DNA of 49,006 nt from FCB group bacterium (GTDB lineage: Bacteria > Fidelibacterota > Marinisomatia > Marinisomatales > J089). Position 1 is the stretch's first letter. The number at the start of each line of letters is the position of its first letter. The stretch covers positions 1-49,006 of the forward strand of contig JAADFQ010000129.1 of assembly GCA_013152835.1 (NCBI GenBank), given 5' to 3'. This document shows positions 48,604-49,006 of the stretch, piece after piece. The notes under the pieces were generated by a model, which worked only from the letters and a program-made list of their open reading frames with translations, made no database searches and was not told the DNA's origin. A program made the translations under genes and the position numbers.

Positions 48604-49006
48604 TAAAGACCGCGGAAGGGATCGCCCACTAAAGGAACATCGAGACGGTAATCCCCAAACCCATTATAATCGATAAATAAAAATTGGCGATTTATCCGGT
48701 GGTAATACCATAGTTCATAATTTCGCTGGGATTGGGTGCTGGCGCTGCGTTCCACTTCATCCGGTGGTCCGAAAAGAACATAGATCATGCCCATATCCGT
48801 CATCCATCCGGCAGAAAACCCGGAAAAATGATCGTTGGAATATTTAATACGACGATAATATTCATCCATGAGCTCATTCTGTTCCGTATCAGGATTCGGA
48901 TCTCTTGCTTTCCAAAATTCCTTAAACAGGGCTTCCCGTTTCTGACCATCCGCACCTTTCAACTTACGCCGTTCTTTATCATCCAAAATATAAACCATCT
49001 GCTGTA
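48603..49006 (-). CDS. GWxTD domain-containing protein (C-terminal part; open to window edge)
   Basis: AGWMTDMGMIYVLFGPPDEVERSASTQSQRNYELWYYHRINRQFLFIDYNGFGDYRL; frame open upstream of the listed Met to the edge. Confidence 0.9.
   Translation of the reverse strand, partial: QQMVYILDDKERRKLKGADGQKREALFKEFWKARDPNPDTEQNELMDEYYRRIKYSNDHFSGFSAGWMTDMGMIYVLFGPPDEVERSASTQSQRNYELWYYHRINRQFLFIDYNGFGDYRLDVPLVGDPFRGL

Overview
The window is a dense, gene-rich bacterial chromosomal segment. Nearly all genes are on the - strand in long, often overlapping (ATGA/TGATG) operons; one two-gene + strand island lies at 5026-7194. Gene content suggests an FCB-group lineage (PorV/PorQ-like barrel, T9SS-type C-terminal sorting domain, GWxTD protein, DUF5683-like protein, TatT-type TRAP component). 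A Neomarinimicrobiota-like affiliation is only a guess. Recognisable blocks: a CNNM/CBS and DUF819 pair; dprA-obg-icd-fmdB-coaD-rsmD; a PilM/GspL-like plus pilin-like pair next to comEA; dnaJ-grpE-hrcA without dnaK; ftsE-ftsX; CaCA antiporter, nadD and bamD; a PorV-like/T9SS-cargo/peptidase-propeller-barrel block; a TRAP transporter with TatT; glyA; an envelope cluster of TPR lipoprotein, OM protein, lipoprotein and a stand-alone GT5 N-domain; cpoB-like plus rodA-mrdA-mreD-mreC-mreB; and a sugar nucleotidyltransferase, RNase HI, PD-(D/E)XK and GWxTD group. I see no tRNA, rRNA, CRISPR, transposase or phage genes. The observations most worth a second look are: (1) a minimal GspL-like plus degenerate-pilin pair next to comEA; (2) a T9SS-type cargo whose M6 zinc motif is lost and whose ORF is split by an apparent frameshift, directly downstream of a PorV-like barrel carrying two perfect EF-hand loops; (3) a predicted HExxH peptidase, beta-propeller and outer-membrane barrel in one chain; (4) a TPAT-type TRAP system whose P-subunit lacks the usual ligand arginine; (5) a stand-alone glycogen-synthase N-domain paired with an envelope lipoprotein; (6) a metallophosphoesterase C-terminus encoded by overlapping palindromes.
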